Source: Flammula alnicola (lineage: Eukaryota > Basidiomycota > Agaricomycetes > Agaricales > Strophariaceae). From it: a stretch of 24,397 nucleotides of DNA. The stretch covers positions 1 through 24,397 of the forward strand of contig JADNRV010000567.1 in assembly GCA_015499995.1 (NCBI GenBank). Reading direction: 5' to 3'. A program made the position numbers and the translations under genes. Under the pieces are notes generated by a model, which made no database searches, was not told where the DNA came from, and saw only the letters and a program-made list of their open reading frames with translations. Positions 8,031 through 17,929 of this stretch are shown here, one piece after another (position 1 is the stretch's first letter; the number at the start of each line of letters is the position of its first letter).

Positions 8031-9639
8031 ATGTCTATTATCTCCGAGGTAGAGCTTCCTTACGTCGACAGTGCAGTAAGTCTTTTCTATCTGAAGAGAG
8101 ACGTAGATAAGTTGGAGAATTGGTGCAATAACACACTTGTGTTATAGGTACCACCCGAGCACATTCATGAAGTCCTTGAAAATGTCGATTGGAATATTCT
8201 CTTTGAAACGGCACTACTGTTGGAAGCAGATCCTGGCGCTCGTCAATCTAGCATTTCCGGTAATTCTAAATTGAACACCACCTCCAAATTCACTTTGGAA
8301 CCCAATCATAAAACCCATGGGCCTCAATCACACAGGGAGAGTGTCAAAGAGAGGCGAAGGCAAAAGCGTCTGAATAGTTCCGAGAAGCATGAGGCTCGCA
8401 AACTCTACTTGAAAGAAAAAAATCATGGAAAAGCAGAACACATATCGCTGGGCGACCTTGATATCGCTGAGCTGCCTCATTCAAACCAAGCATATATTGG
8501 CCGCCGGGGTGATAGCTACAAACTTGATGAGACGCTGGAAAGCCTGCTGTCCAAAGGATTTCAATTAATCGAGTCGGATGGGTATGTCATCATATTTTAT
8601 TTAACGAACTTGGGAATTTACCACTATCAATCTGTAGAAAACCACACTCCTTTGGTGATGCACATGGCCGTGTCCATGTTGCTTTCGCACCATGCACCAA
8701 AGGGATGTCCGATGTCAACAGCGCGCTCATTGAAGACATGAGCACAGCGCAGTCGCAAATTGATTTTACAGCCTCCAATGCAACACAGCCCAAGACTGAT
8801 GGCTCTGATGAGCCTCGTCGTGGTGATTTCCCAACAATATCAGTTGGGATCTCACATGGACAAGGTCAAAGTGTAAGTGGTTCTGTTTCGAGCCCATTCA
8901 GCAGAAGCGACATATATTTACATTATCCAACAGTACCCGAAGAATTTGGAGCAGACGGTGCAAAACCAGAAAGCTTTAGATTCCCTTCTCGGAAGTACTA
9001 GCGTCAAACGAGTTGCCATTATGCAAAGCCGTATGTGAATCTCTCCAACCTTATGCAAATTCATTAAACAAATCAAATATAGAACTGTATAAATCATGGA
9101 TGCCACAACTTCATGACGCCTCAGAAGAGCTTTTGGATAAGCTCGAAGCCTGGAAGCCTACGCGACCGAAGAGGAATTGGAAACCCATCCATCGTAATTT
9201 TCAAGGCAGTGTTTTCGCTGCAACAACCTTTAATTTTGGTCCAGACGTTGTATGCCATGCCCATCGCGATCACCTCAATTGGGTCATAGGCGGTTGTGCA
9301 ATCACATCTGGTGGTATTTTCGACTACACAAAAGGAGGCCACCTTGTCCTTATCGACCTGAAGCTCATTTTCGAATTCCCGCCTGGCTCAACCATTATTA
9401 TCCCATCTGCGATGGTCACCCATGCAAACCTGCCAATTGCACCTCATGAGCACAGAATTTCTGTGACGCAGTATACAGCAGGGGGTTTATTCCGGTTCGT
9501 CGACTATGGATATCGAACTGCGAAGACATTTTTGAAACGTGATCAAAAGGGAAAGGGGAAGAAAGATCGAGAATGTGAGCAGCGCTGGGCAGAACAGCTG
9601 AGGATGTATGAGACAAAGGAAGAAAAGGGCAGTGATTAA
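8031..9639 (+). CDS. TET/JBP-like 2-oxoglutarate/Fe(II) dioxygenase
   Basis: There are five exons: 8031-8075, 8148-8581, 8638-8872, 8934-9030 and 9083-9639. All introns are 52-72 bp with GT-AG ends, and the 455-codon frame has no break. The N-terminal third is charged (KERRRQKR) and probably disordered. A family-typical block GFQLIESDGKPHSFGDAHG follows. The catalytic double-stranded beta-helix is in exon 5: CHAHRDHLNW supplies the metal HxD (H331, D333), SAMVTHANLPI the distal His (H384), and EHRISVTQY the Arg (R395) expected to hold 2-oxoglutarate. GGHLVLIDLKLIFEFPPGS is the characteristic core. The C-terminus is Lys-rich. Fungal members of this expanded family are related to TET enzymes that oxidise 5-methylcytosine and are often found near transposons. 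Substrate is inferred, not shown. The start is the first ATG opening the spliced frame. It is the only gene here with every exon junction intact. Confidence 0.78.
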
Positions 9640-9777
9640 CAGTCTGTTCAAATCGAAGTAATAGTAACGGCTCCAGCTGTGATTTCATAAATTAATACTG
9701 CTTATTTCACGGAGGTCAAAAAAGTCAACGAACCGGAAACTGCAACTGCCGCGGAAATCGCTGGGTGGTCGAATTGT
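9640..9777. other. Short spacer, probable 3' UTR
   Basis: AT-rich bases directly after the dioxygenase stop (AAATTAATAC) fit a 3' end. The right part may include decayed RCC1 sequence that I cannot align. Confidence 0.4.
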
Positions 9778-10047
9778 TCAATAACCGTTGTAGCCCCAAA
9801 CATAGACAAGCCTAAAACATAACTAGTTAGCCTCTTAACTTAACACAAAGATGATGCGTACCTGGCCCAAATTGTTCTGCCCAGCTGCCCACAAAGTGCC
9901 GTCGCTCCCAACCAGTAACGTGTGATTCCTACCACAGGCCGCATGAAGGAACTTGGTACCCTTTGGAGCTCCCAAATCCGACGGCTTGAAAGACGCGGCG
10001 CGTTCTCGGATATATATATTCGACGTCTGGAAAGCCCAACGCTCCAA
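9778..10047 (-). pseudogene. RCC1-like repeat-protein relic
   Basis: The minus strand reads FKPSDLGAPKGTKFLHAACG, RNHTLLVGSDGTLWAAGQNN and LGQ, a clear RCC1 beta-propeller blade. A 50-bp intron follows (9861-9812), then LVYVWGYNGY and a stop (9780-9778). In fungal RCC1 proteins these two blocks are separated by additional propeller sequence. The piece between is therefore missing, and the frame no longer joins across the intron. RCC1 is the chromatin-bound exchange factor for Ran. Sequence upstream of about 10047 no longer resembles the family, so the 5' part was lost, perhaps to the retroelement debris that follows. Confidence 0.72.
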
Positions 10048-11083
10048 AACCGTTGCATCCGAACAATCAAGCGTTGCCCTCTATATCGAAGACTACGAAG
10101 TGACAACCGCTGCATGTACATGCAAACGAGCGACGGTGAAGAGACCGCGAGCGGCTAGCTGTGAACGGACTACTATTCTCCTTACCTGAGCTATTTTTAG
10201 CACTTAGTAAAGCTTATACCGTAGTCTAAATGTTACAAGTCCGGACATTACAATGACAAGACTACTAAGGACTAGAGGAAACTATACAAGATAACGAGGA
10301 ATGCGCGGTTTAATAAAGACATTATCATTAGTAACTATTGAGATAACAGTCAATACATCTAATGAAGTGTACGGAATAGGCGCCTTTCAGTAATATCTTA
10401 ACCATCCGGCCTATACAGCGAGGGCGCGGGTCTCTAGATTAAAGAACGGACATCTAGGCACACTACAGGACAGGTCGCGTGACATTGCCGAAGGCACCGA
10501 GGACAGTGGAGCAGCGGGGTAAAGCAGACGCCCATAGACGCGCCTGTAGCAACGCCGATCAAAGCTCGGATCAAAGGGATACCAAATTGGGAACACATAC
10601 CATATCGGGTAATAACTTGGTACAGGAAGATTTCCGGGGTGCATAACTCGACACAGCGAGATCCCAGATGCACGCCGAGAGTACCAGAGTATCGGGTACG
10701 GAGGACAAAGGGTTACAACCCTAATCACGAGGATTATCACGGACAGAACAGGTGAGGATTGCCCGAGCGTCTCCGACGAGATGTAAGCGCGTCTATGCTC
10801 CGGTCAGTCGATAGCCAATGACAAGACAAGATACCAATGAAAACGAAAGGTCACGAGCCTGTATACCACGCGGTCGAGGAGGAGTAAGTCTTAGGCGCTT
10901 AAGTTAGCCGAGCCGACGACGATCTGAGCTCCCGATCCAACCAAAAAGGCATGATTGAGCGGACGCGCACGGAAACTGTACTCCACAAGGCCGCCGCTCG
11001 CGCACAAATGCCCATGAAATCTCTATATTCTCGTCATTGCGTCTATGTAATAATATATCGTCTCAGTAGTATATAAGCAGCCC
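10048..11083. other. Non-coding stretch, probable retroelement debris
   Basis: I see no gene in this kilobase. It is rich in CG and in short GTCTA/ACAAG words like those of the putative LTR that follows. A TATATAAG sits at 11070-11077. A perfect 7-bp inverted pair, TGTTACA (10231-10237) and TGTAACA (11084-11090), could mark the ends of an 860-bp LTR, but the five flanking bases (CTAAA, CCGTA) do not form a target-site duplication. Confidence 0.4.
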
Positions 11084-11898
11084 TGTAACACCGTAGAATA
11101 GAAGCAATTTACCACCCACGAGATACAAGCGCTTAAGAATTATATCTTAAGTGTTTCACCTCTAAGTACCAAGTAGCTTCAAAGCGAGAGTCCCATAATA
11201 TAAAAAGAAACCAAGTAACGATATAAACGAACTGTTAAGATGAGAACGCGTGTCTAAGTGATTCGCCAAGACAAGTAAAGAGAGTTATAAGCCAAGGAAC
11301 CTGTCTAAGTGACTTGTTCAAAACCTACCCTTTGTCAAAGGACATCTGGGGACCTGGACTGTAGTGTCGGTAGACAAAGCGTCTACGCGCCTCTGGCCAT
11401 TGTTAAGGGACTGTAGTGTCGGCGGATAAGACATCTGCGCGCCTCTTTCCACAAGTATAGTTTTTGAGACAAGTAAAGACAAGTTAAAGGGCATAGAGCC
11501 ATCTTCTCAATTGGAGAACAAGACAAAGCAAGATCAGTTAGCAGTTTGTGCATAGAGCACTAGTTTCCGAGTACCAGACCAGAATTTACACAAGTCTATT
11601 GGACTTAAAACGACCCATTGACTATAAACGCGCCTAAGGCCTTGCCTGAGCCGTTGCATAGTTAAACACCTTCTTTTATCGCACACCTACTATCAGGTAT
11701 CGATATTATAAAACTATTATCCTCCCCTTGGATGAACTAAGTCAACTAAACATTGATTTGGGTGTTTGAGTGTAGTAAAGTAGTTATTTAAAAGTGAAGC
11801 AAGTCGGATTTGATAGTATCTCTCTAATAGACATTACAAAGTCTATTGAAAGCGACTACTTGATTATCTAGTAGTTCACACACACCCCGCACTAAGCA
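11084..11898 (+). repeat. Putative 5' LTR / leader of Ty3/gypsy element 1
   Basis: The stretch begins TGTAACACC, a usual LTR start, and ends a few bases before a primer-binding-site candidate. It carries internal direct repeats. The matching 3' LTR would be beyond the window, so neither boundary can be proven. The true LTR may start as early as 10231. Confidence 0.35.
11356..11446 (+). repeat. Two 39-bp direct repeats
   Basis: GGACTGTAGTGTCGG...CGCGCCTCT occurs at 11356-11394 and again at 11408-11446 with a divergent middle. Such duplications are common in the U3 part of LTRs. Confidence 0.85.
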
Positions 11899-11906
11899 TC
11901 TTTATC

Positions 11907-11924
11907 TGGAGCCCACCGCGAGGG
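11907..11924 (+). other. Candidate primer-binding site of element 1
   Basis: TGGAGCCCACCGCGAGG begins with TGG, the complement of a tRNA CCA end. It stands between the LTR-like stretch and gag, and resembles primer sites commonly seen in fungal gypsy elements. Confidence 0.5.
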
Positions 11925-12028
11925 GGGTTTCTAAGATATTTGATACAAGGTTGTGGTAAAAGAGGCGTCGATTATTCGTACAGAAAGTCGTGCTTCAACC
12001 TGTATAGGATTTGAATCGTTCAAACGGT

Positions 12029-13752
12029 GAAAACCATACAAAATTGAGGGCTCAAGTAATCCTAATAAGGGGAACAAGAGCGCCAATAAACCAGCGTCAG
12101 CAGTTGCTTCCTCATCAAAAGCACCAGCAGCACGCACCACTTATAATTCTATAAGGGCAGGAACAGAACCCCTACCTTTACCGTTACCAAAGAAAAGAGA
12201 ACCTTTCTCGAAAGAGAAAACCCGCTCGGACTATAGCCAGAAAGTCAGATCCTTAAATAATATTCAAAGCGCACCTCGCAGGATATTATCCAGGACGGCT
12301 TCTGTACCTACACAAAGAGCGACCTCCCCACCAGAAGAGGAAGAGGAAGATATTACCCAAGAACTTTTCCAGGCGCCAAACGTACCAACTAGATCTACTA
12401 AAATGGGTATGCCAGCACCAGGAACAAGAGATGCGCCGAAGTTTGATCCAGACAAGGAGTCCGAATTGCTGAGATTTATATCTCGCATGGAGGATCTCTA
12501 TTCTACCCATTCGATCACGGATGACAAGGAGAAAATAAGGCTACTAGGCAAATATGCCCAGCGGAAACTGAAGCAGAATGGAGCGCATTTGACGAGTACA
12601 AAGCCGGAGCCTGGAAAGCGTTTAGAGACGAAGTCATAAAAAGCTATCCAGAAGCTGCCGCACTCGAAAGAGGCTCGCTTTACGGTTCAAAAAGATATGC
12701 GCAGAGAAAGCCGGGCGGCATGGGATTCCTAGGCAAGACCTTCATGCTCTATTAAGTCTGAAACGAGCGTTCGTTGCAGAAGCCGAAAAACTGTTGGTGA
12801 CCCCAGCGCTTATGTCAATAAAGAGCTAGTGACGGAGTTCCTAGGATGCCTGTCGGAAGAATTTCAGCAAAGACTGAAAGACAAGATGGACGATTTGGCA
12901 GACGCAAAGGGAGCGTCTACAAGCGCGACGACAGCAACAACAGCTGCTGGAGAAACCAGGGTAGAAGATCGCTACAAATGGAAGGAAGTAATCGAAACCG
13001 CGGTTATCATAGCGAGACGGTCCTCACAGCCGCTCGAAAGGATGAGCGAGGATTTGGTTCGCGGAGTTTCGGGCGAACGAAGAGAAGACACTATTAAAAT
13101 GGAGGAGACTGTAGCCAGACTGGCGGATTCCCTAAAAATCCAACAGCAGCAGCAACAGGAGATGCGACAGTACAGCCAAGTGATGGACCGACGCTTTGAG
13201 CAGCTAATCTCAGCAATAAAAACTCAAGCGATCCAGCCACAGGCAGGAACCTCGCAACCTTACTCTTACCAACAACAATACCCAAGGAATAATGCGTATA
13301 GCCCAGGAGCTAGTAATAGCAGACAGTATCCCGATGGGTGCTACTATTGCAAAGAAATGGGGCACAGGATGCACGAGTGTCCGCACGCGCTTAAACACTT
13401 GGATCTGAAATGGATAAAGCGCATAGACAGGTGGTTGAAGCTACCTGATGGTTCCCCACTACCTACAGACGGTGAGAAATCGCGCAAGGAAGTAGTGGAA
13501 CAATTGTATAAAACTAGGCCGGGTATTATACCAATGGCGAAAGTAAATATGCAATCCTTCTATCAGGGAAGCGACCAAAACCAGGATATGATGCTACAAG
13601 ACATGCAGGACCCAAGGGTTTCGCAACTATTGAATGGGTTAGCGCAGCTATTAGGAAGAGAGACCGTGGATAGAATGATAGCGGAAGAAAGGGAGCCCTC
13701 ACCCCTGGATGGGATTGAGGAGGAAGAAGAGAACTGTCGGGTTTTTGAATAG
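12029..13752 (+). pseudogene. gag of element 1 (capsid and CCHC nucleocapsid)
   Basis: A Ser/Ala/Pro-rich N-terminal part is open from about 12029. It leads into MGMPAPGTRDAPKFDPDKES (12403 on), the retrotransposon gag domain typical of agaricomycete gypsy elements, then EAEWSAFDEYKAGAWKAFRD, ERGSLYG and EFLGCLSEEFQQRL. A Gln-rich linker follows. A zinc knuckle CYYCKEMGHRMHEC (CX2CX4HX4C, about 13339-13380) would bind RNA. Frameshifts lie near 12558, around 12700-12770 and near 12815, where one A seems lost before AAGAGCTAGTG. The part from 12829 to 13752 is one open frame. Confidence 0.82.
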
Positions 13753-14829
13753 TTCAAGGATGGGAAAGCCTGGGACTGCGAAGAAACCGACCTCTTCCGG
13801 AAGACCCAAGGCCCCTGAGGACAGAAACCGCAAGAGTCGAGTAGAAATAGAAGAATCAGAAGATGAGGAGAGCGATGAGCAAGAGGAGGAGGACGTGCGG
13901 AGAGGTCCACCCCGAAGAAGCAAAAGAGATCAGGTAGCGCCCAAGGTATTACCTAAAGCGGTAATTGATCCACCAAGGCCCAAGGAGTTGCCATATGTGG
14001 ACGTCCCAGCATTACGATATGTTACACGACCCACAGGCGCGCCTAAGCCTAGAGATGTAGAAACGAGACCGGGGCCGGCATACAAAAACCGTGCACCCAT
14101 AGAAGATGAAGTCGACTCGGAAAAGATATTGGCTGCTATCCTAGACACGCCAGTAACCGTACCACTCAAGAACCTTTTCGGTTCGCCAGATAGTCCGGTC
14201 ACTAAAGCGTTCGCTAAAAAGATAACTAAAACCAGACAGCCAGTCTTGATAGAGGAGATTTTAGATGAAGAATATGAGCAGCCACGCAGGAATGCCGCTT
14301 CTGCACCAAGGGTGACATTCGCACACGATCTGCAGTTTAAAAATGATGCGCTCGAGGATTGGGAAGATACCGGGCAGCCAAACCCAAATTGGAACATAGC
14401 AAGCGATCCGGTGTTGCAGTTCATACAAGAACACGACGGAGCGTTGCCCGATGAACCTATAGTCGCAAGAGAATCCTTAGCTCTTAGGTCTATCTATCCG
14501 AAGATCAATCAAATGGGTCAAGAGGAGGCAGTAGTGGATCCCGGTTCACAGATCGTGTCTATGGCTGAGGAAGTCGCTATTGAACTAGGCTTAACCTGGA
14601 ACCAGGGATCACGGTTAATATGCAGAGTGCGAACGGATCAACAAACAGGACGCTGGGACTGGCAAGAGATGTACCATTTAATCTTGGTGGACTTATGCTC
14701 TACTTGCAGGTACATATTCTTAAAAACCCTGCTTACCGAGTTTTGTTGGGGAGGCCGTTTGACGCGCTTACCCGAAGTGGGTTCAAAATGAGATGGATGG
14801 TAGTCAACTATCACTATCACGGATCCTAA
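13709..14829 (+). pseudogene. Linker and aspartic protease of element 1
   Basis: A charged linker (ESEDEESDEQEEEDVRRG) leads to the retropepsin-like domain. The active site is VDPGSQIVSM, with Asp at 14537-14539 and Pro where most families have Ser or Thr. After a frame change near 14610 the domain continues as NMQSANGSTNRTLGLARDV, then HILKNPAYRVLLGRPFDALT, the conserved flap and LLGRPF end block. The frame overlaps the end of gag by about 44 nt. A further shift near 14790 separates the next block (TITITDPNTGSEY). Confidence 0.75.
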
Positions 14830-17280
14830 TACTGGAAGCGAGTATGCTTACCTACATATGAACGCGGTGAAACCCTGTAGAATACAGGAAGAAGCATCAG
14901 CAGACAACCCATGAAAAGCTCAGGCTTTTTAGACGACCTCGAGGAATTTATCCCAGATGAAGGAGAGGTAGTGATGATGATAGAGCTTGTGAGAACGAGA
15001 AAAAGTTGCGCGTACGATACGCACAGCACAAAGATATGGAACATTCACGGATGAAGGAAAAAGGCTCGCCTTTTTATCATGCGCGCTAGATGAGGAGGTC
15101 ATAGAAGGAGGCGAGCGTGTAGAAATCGAATCCTACCTTAACCAAATCTATCCTGGTAAGCTAGAAAAAGAGGACCAAGGGCCAGCGGCATCAGTCTACT
15201 TAGGAAAGAAATATAAACCAGTCGCTTTGAAAGTAAAGCCGGTTTATGCGTCTCTGCCAGAGCAGTACAGGATCAAGCGGGAAATCAAGGGAGATCCGTT
15301 AGCGGATATGCCCAAGCTTAGTAAAAACCCACCTGATTTTGAGCCCAAAGGAAGATATACACAAGAAAGAAAAGACGCGATGGATAAAGTACACGAGGGA
15401 GACTTCTTGTTACCAGAAGAACGCAAGCTGGTACATCAGCTCATCGCGGAACAAAACCAGGCGTTCGCTTGGGAGGATGATGAGCGAGGAAATTCAGGGA
15501 AGACTTCTTCCCTCCCGTAGTCATTCCTACCATAGAACATAAGCCGTGGGTAGAAAGAAATATCCCAATTCCGCCGGGAATTTATGATGAAGTATGTAAG
15601 ATCATCAGGTCCAAGGAAAATCACAGGTCTACGAGCCTTCGAACTCCCCGTATCGATCTCGCTGGTTTACCGTGGCCAAGAAAATGGGAAGCTCAGGATC
15701 GTGCATAGTTTGGAACCCTTGAACAAGGTAACCATCGCGCACTCCGGCCTTCCGCCCGCAACAGAAGAATTAGCCGCGCATTTTGCAGGCCGAGCTTGCG
15801 GCGGAATGTTTGATTTATATGTGGGATATGATGAGCGACAGCTAGCAGAGCAGTCGCGCGATCTTACTACATTCCAGACTCCCTACGGCGCTATGCGCTT
15901 GGTAACCTTACCTATGGGCTGGACAAACTCCGTTCCCATCTTTCATGATGATGTTACATTTATTTTGAAAGAAGAGACACCCGATTTACGATACCTTATA
16001 TCGATGATGTACCTGTCAGAGGACCTCTGACTCGCTACCAAAATAAAGATGGCACTTATGAGATGATACCAGAAAACCCGGGAATTAGACGCTTCGTATG
16101 GGAACATATGCAGAATGTCAATCGGGTAGTGCAACGCATGAAATATTGCGGCGGCACATTTCAGGATATAAATCAGTAATATGCGCAGCAGATATTACCG
16201 TAGTCGGTCACTTGTGCACTATGGAAGGACGCAAACCAACCACGGAGCGCGTAAAGCAGATCATGGATTGGGACGAATTTGCGGACCTATCCCAGGTCAG
16301 AGGTTTCCTCGGTACTGTCGGCGTACTGCGCAGTTACATCTCTAATTATGCGATCAGGGCCAGGTTCCTACAAAAACTAACGCATAGTCGCGAACCATTT
16401 GTTTGGGGACCGGACCAAGAGGAGTCTGTAAAATTATTGAAGGATGGAGCACAGAACGCATACGCGTTGAAAGCTATCGATTATGAAGGACAAGGAGATG
16501 TAGTGTTGGCCGTGGACAGCTCTTACATAGCAATAGGTTTCTATGTCTTCCAAGAAGATATAAATGATGCCAAGAACACTACTATGCGAGATTTGGGTCC
16601 ATTACAATGAATGACAGAGAAGCGCGCTACTCCCAACCGAAGCGTGAGCTGTTCGGATTAAAGCGTGCCCTCGAGAACAATCGAAAATGGTTAATTGGTT
16701 GCCGAAATTAGTAGTCGAGACAGACGCCAAGTACATTGCTGGGATGTTACACATCCTGACATGATGCCTAATGCGGTAATTAACCGATGGATTGAACAGA
16801 TTGGGATGTTCCACTTCACCCTGAGGCACAAAGCGGGAAAGACCTTTGGACCTGACGGACTTTCGCGCCGTTACAAGCAGCCAAATGATCCGGACCCTGA
16901 GCCAACAGACGAGGAGGACATTGATGACCACGGACCCATAGAGTTAGTGATCGCAGATCCTACGGAGCCGCAGCCATTACCAATTGAGGACTTTGTTAAT
17001 GAAATTGATAACCGAAAAGGCTTCTTCCAAAGTATATCTTCGGCGTCAATCAAAAGTGAGCTAAAAATAGAGGCCGATGGCGCATCGGACCCTCATGCAG
17101 TACTACTGGCGGAAATCCTAGATCAGATTGAAATGGATGAAAGCTACAGTGGGATCGCCGTATCTATAAGCTGCTTTTCACAAGAATTGGCTGAAGCCGA
17201 TGTATACAGACTAGGAGAGAAAACACTACTGGAAAGACATTTGAATGGAAACAAAGAAGTGCTAGGACCTGTGCGCGTGG
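14830..17280 (+). pseudogene. RT and RNase H of element 1, cut by insertion
   Basis: The run-in (KVKPVYASLPEQYRIKREIK, FLLPEERKLVHQLIAEQNQA, about 15227-15470) precedes RT. RT blocks are IPIPPGIYDEVCKIIRSK, GKLRIVHSLEPLNKVTIAHS, GMFDLYVGYDERQLAEQSRD and TPYGAMRLVTLPMGWTNSV. Catalytic YIDD is encoded at 15997-16008, in a frame one base over from the preceding ORF. Later blocks are QVRGFLGTVGVLRSYISNYA (thumb), VVLAVDSSYIAIGFYVFQED (RNase H), ETDAKYIAGML-like residues in a broken frame, and LRHKAGKTFGPDGLSRR. At least five frameshifts occur between 15480 and 16760. The frame from 16695 runs straight into the LTR of element 2 at 17281. Confidence 0.8.
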
Positions 17281-17485
17281 TGTGGCGGTGCTGGCGGAGC
17301 CAGCCGAGTGGAGTCTGAACCACCTTAGACACTTTCACGCATGTTTGTAGCACATCTGCATTCACACTCACGACATTGTCCACGCTTTCTCCGGCTTTGC
17401 ACCTTCTCTGAGACAGACTCCGGCTTTGCACCTTCTCTGAGACAGACTCCGGCTTTCCCCCGCTTTCGGCTCTAGGCAGCCTCCA
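17281..17485 (+). repeat. 5' LTR of element 2
   Basis: The first ~112 bases align with 24286-24397 with few substitutions (for example GTGGAG against GCAGAG, and ACGACATT against ACGATGTT). The end is placed at CCTCCA just before a primer-site candidate; an end at CCACACA (17519) is also possible. A hairpin, GCTGGC-GGA-GCCAGC, lies at 17290-17304. Confidence 0.75.
17389..17456 (+). repeat. 29-bp tandem repeat inside the 5' LTR
   Basis: CTCCGGCTTTGCACCTTCTC continuing to AGACAGA occurs at 17389-17417 and 17418-17446 with no difference. A third partial copy (CTCCGGCTTT) is at 17447-17456. Confidence 0.92.
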
Positions 17486-17488
17486 TCT

Positions 17489-17506
17489 TGGTGACGAGAG
17501 TAGATT
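17489..17506 (+). other. Candidate primer-binding site of element 2
   Basis: TGGTGACGAGAGTAGATT follows the presumed LTR end by three bases and opens with TGG. I do not know the matching tRNA, so this is tentative. Confidence 0.35.
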
Positions 17507-17780
17507 CGACGACCACACATAACCGCTGGCAAACTGGCAGACAGAAGAAGAGACGACCAACAGAGCTGGCAAAAGGCACAAGAGATACTGGAACGGATAT
17601 CACAACTTAGAATCAACGATCAGATAAGACAAAGAAACATATGACAGCACAACAGAACTGCCAGCACACCGACACTTTCGACACACAGCCCATCAACAGA
17701 ATCAAGCCTCACGACAACACCATCGACTCGCAGCCCCCATCATCACCGATAACAGAAAGACAACTGACGACAGAACAAGG

Positions 17781-17886
17781 ACGACCCTGACCCCAGAACA
17801 AGAACGACCCCCGACCCAGAACAAGAACGACCCCCGACCCCAGAACAAGAACGACCCTCGACCCTAGAACAAGAACGACCCCCAAC
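17781..17886 (+). repeat. 23-24 bp tandem repeat in the gag leader
   Basis: Four units of ACGACCC(C/T)(C/T)GACCC(C)AGAACAAGA start at 17781, 17804, 17827 and 17851. Two are 23 bp and two are 24 bp, so reading frame shifts between units. One frame gives repeated PEQERPPT just ahead of the gag ATG at 17930. Confidence 0.88.
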
Positions 17887-17929
17887 CATTCAACAAACAC
17901 AACCCCCGACCCCCGAACAAGACGACGAC

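Larger units (their letters stand above)
11084..17280 (+). mobile_element. Ty3/gypsy retrotransposon 1, decayed and interrupted
   Basis: The order is leader/LTR, primer site, gag, protease, RT, RNase H, all on the plus strand. Every domain is recognisable but split over several frames by 1-2 nt indels. The reading runs to 17280, where the 5' LTR of element 2 begins inside a coding frame. The integrase and 3' LTR are therefore expected to the right of the window. It is older than element 2 because element 2 is inserted into it. Confidence 0.85.

Noticed and set aside
10411..10740. 109-residue open frame on the minus strand
   Set aside because: It has low-complexity composition, no recognised domain, and lies in LTR-like DNA.
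10231..11090. 860-bp solo LTR bounded by TGTTACA and TGTAACA
   Set aside because: No 5-bp target duplication is present, and the right end overlaps a better LTR start; kept only as an alternative.
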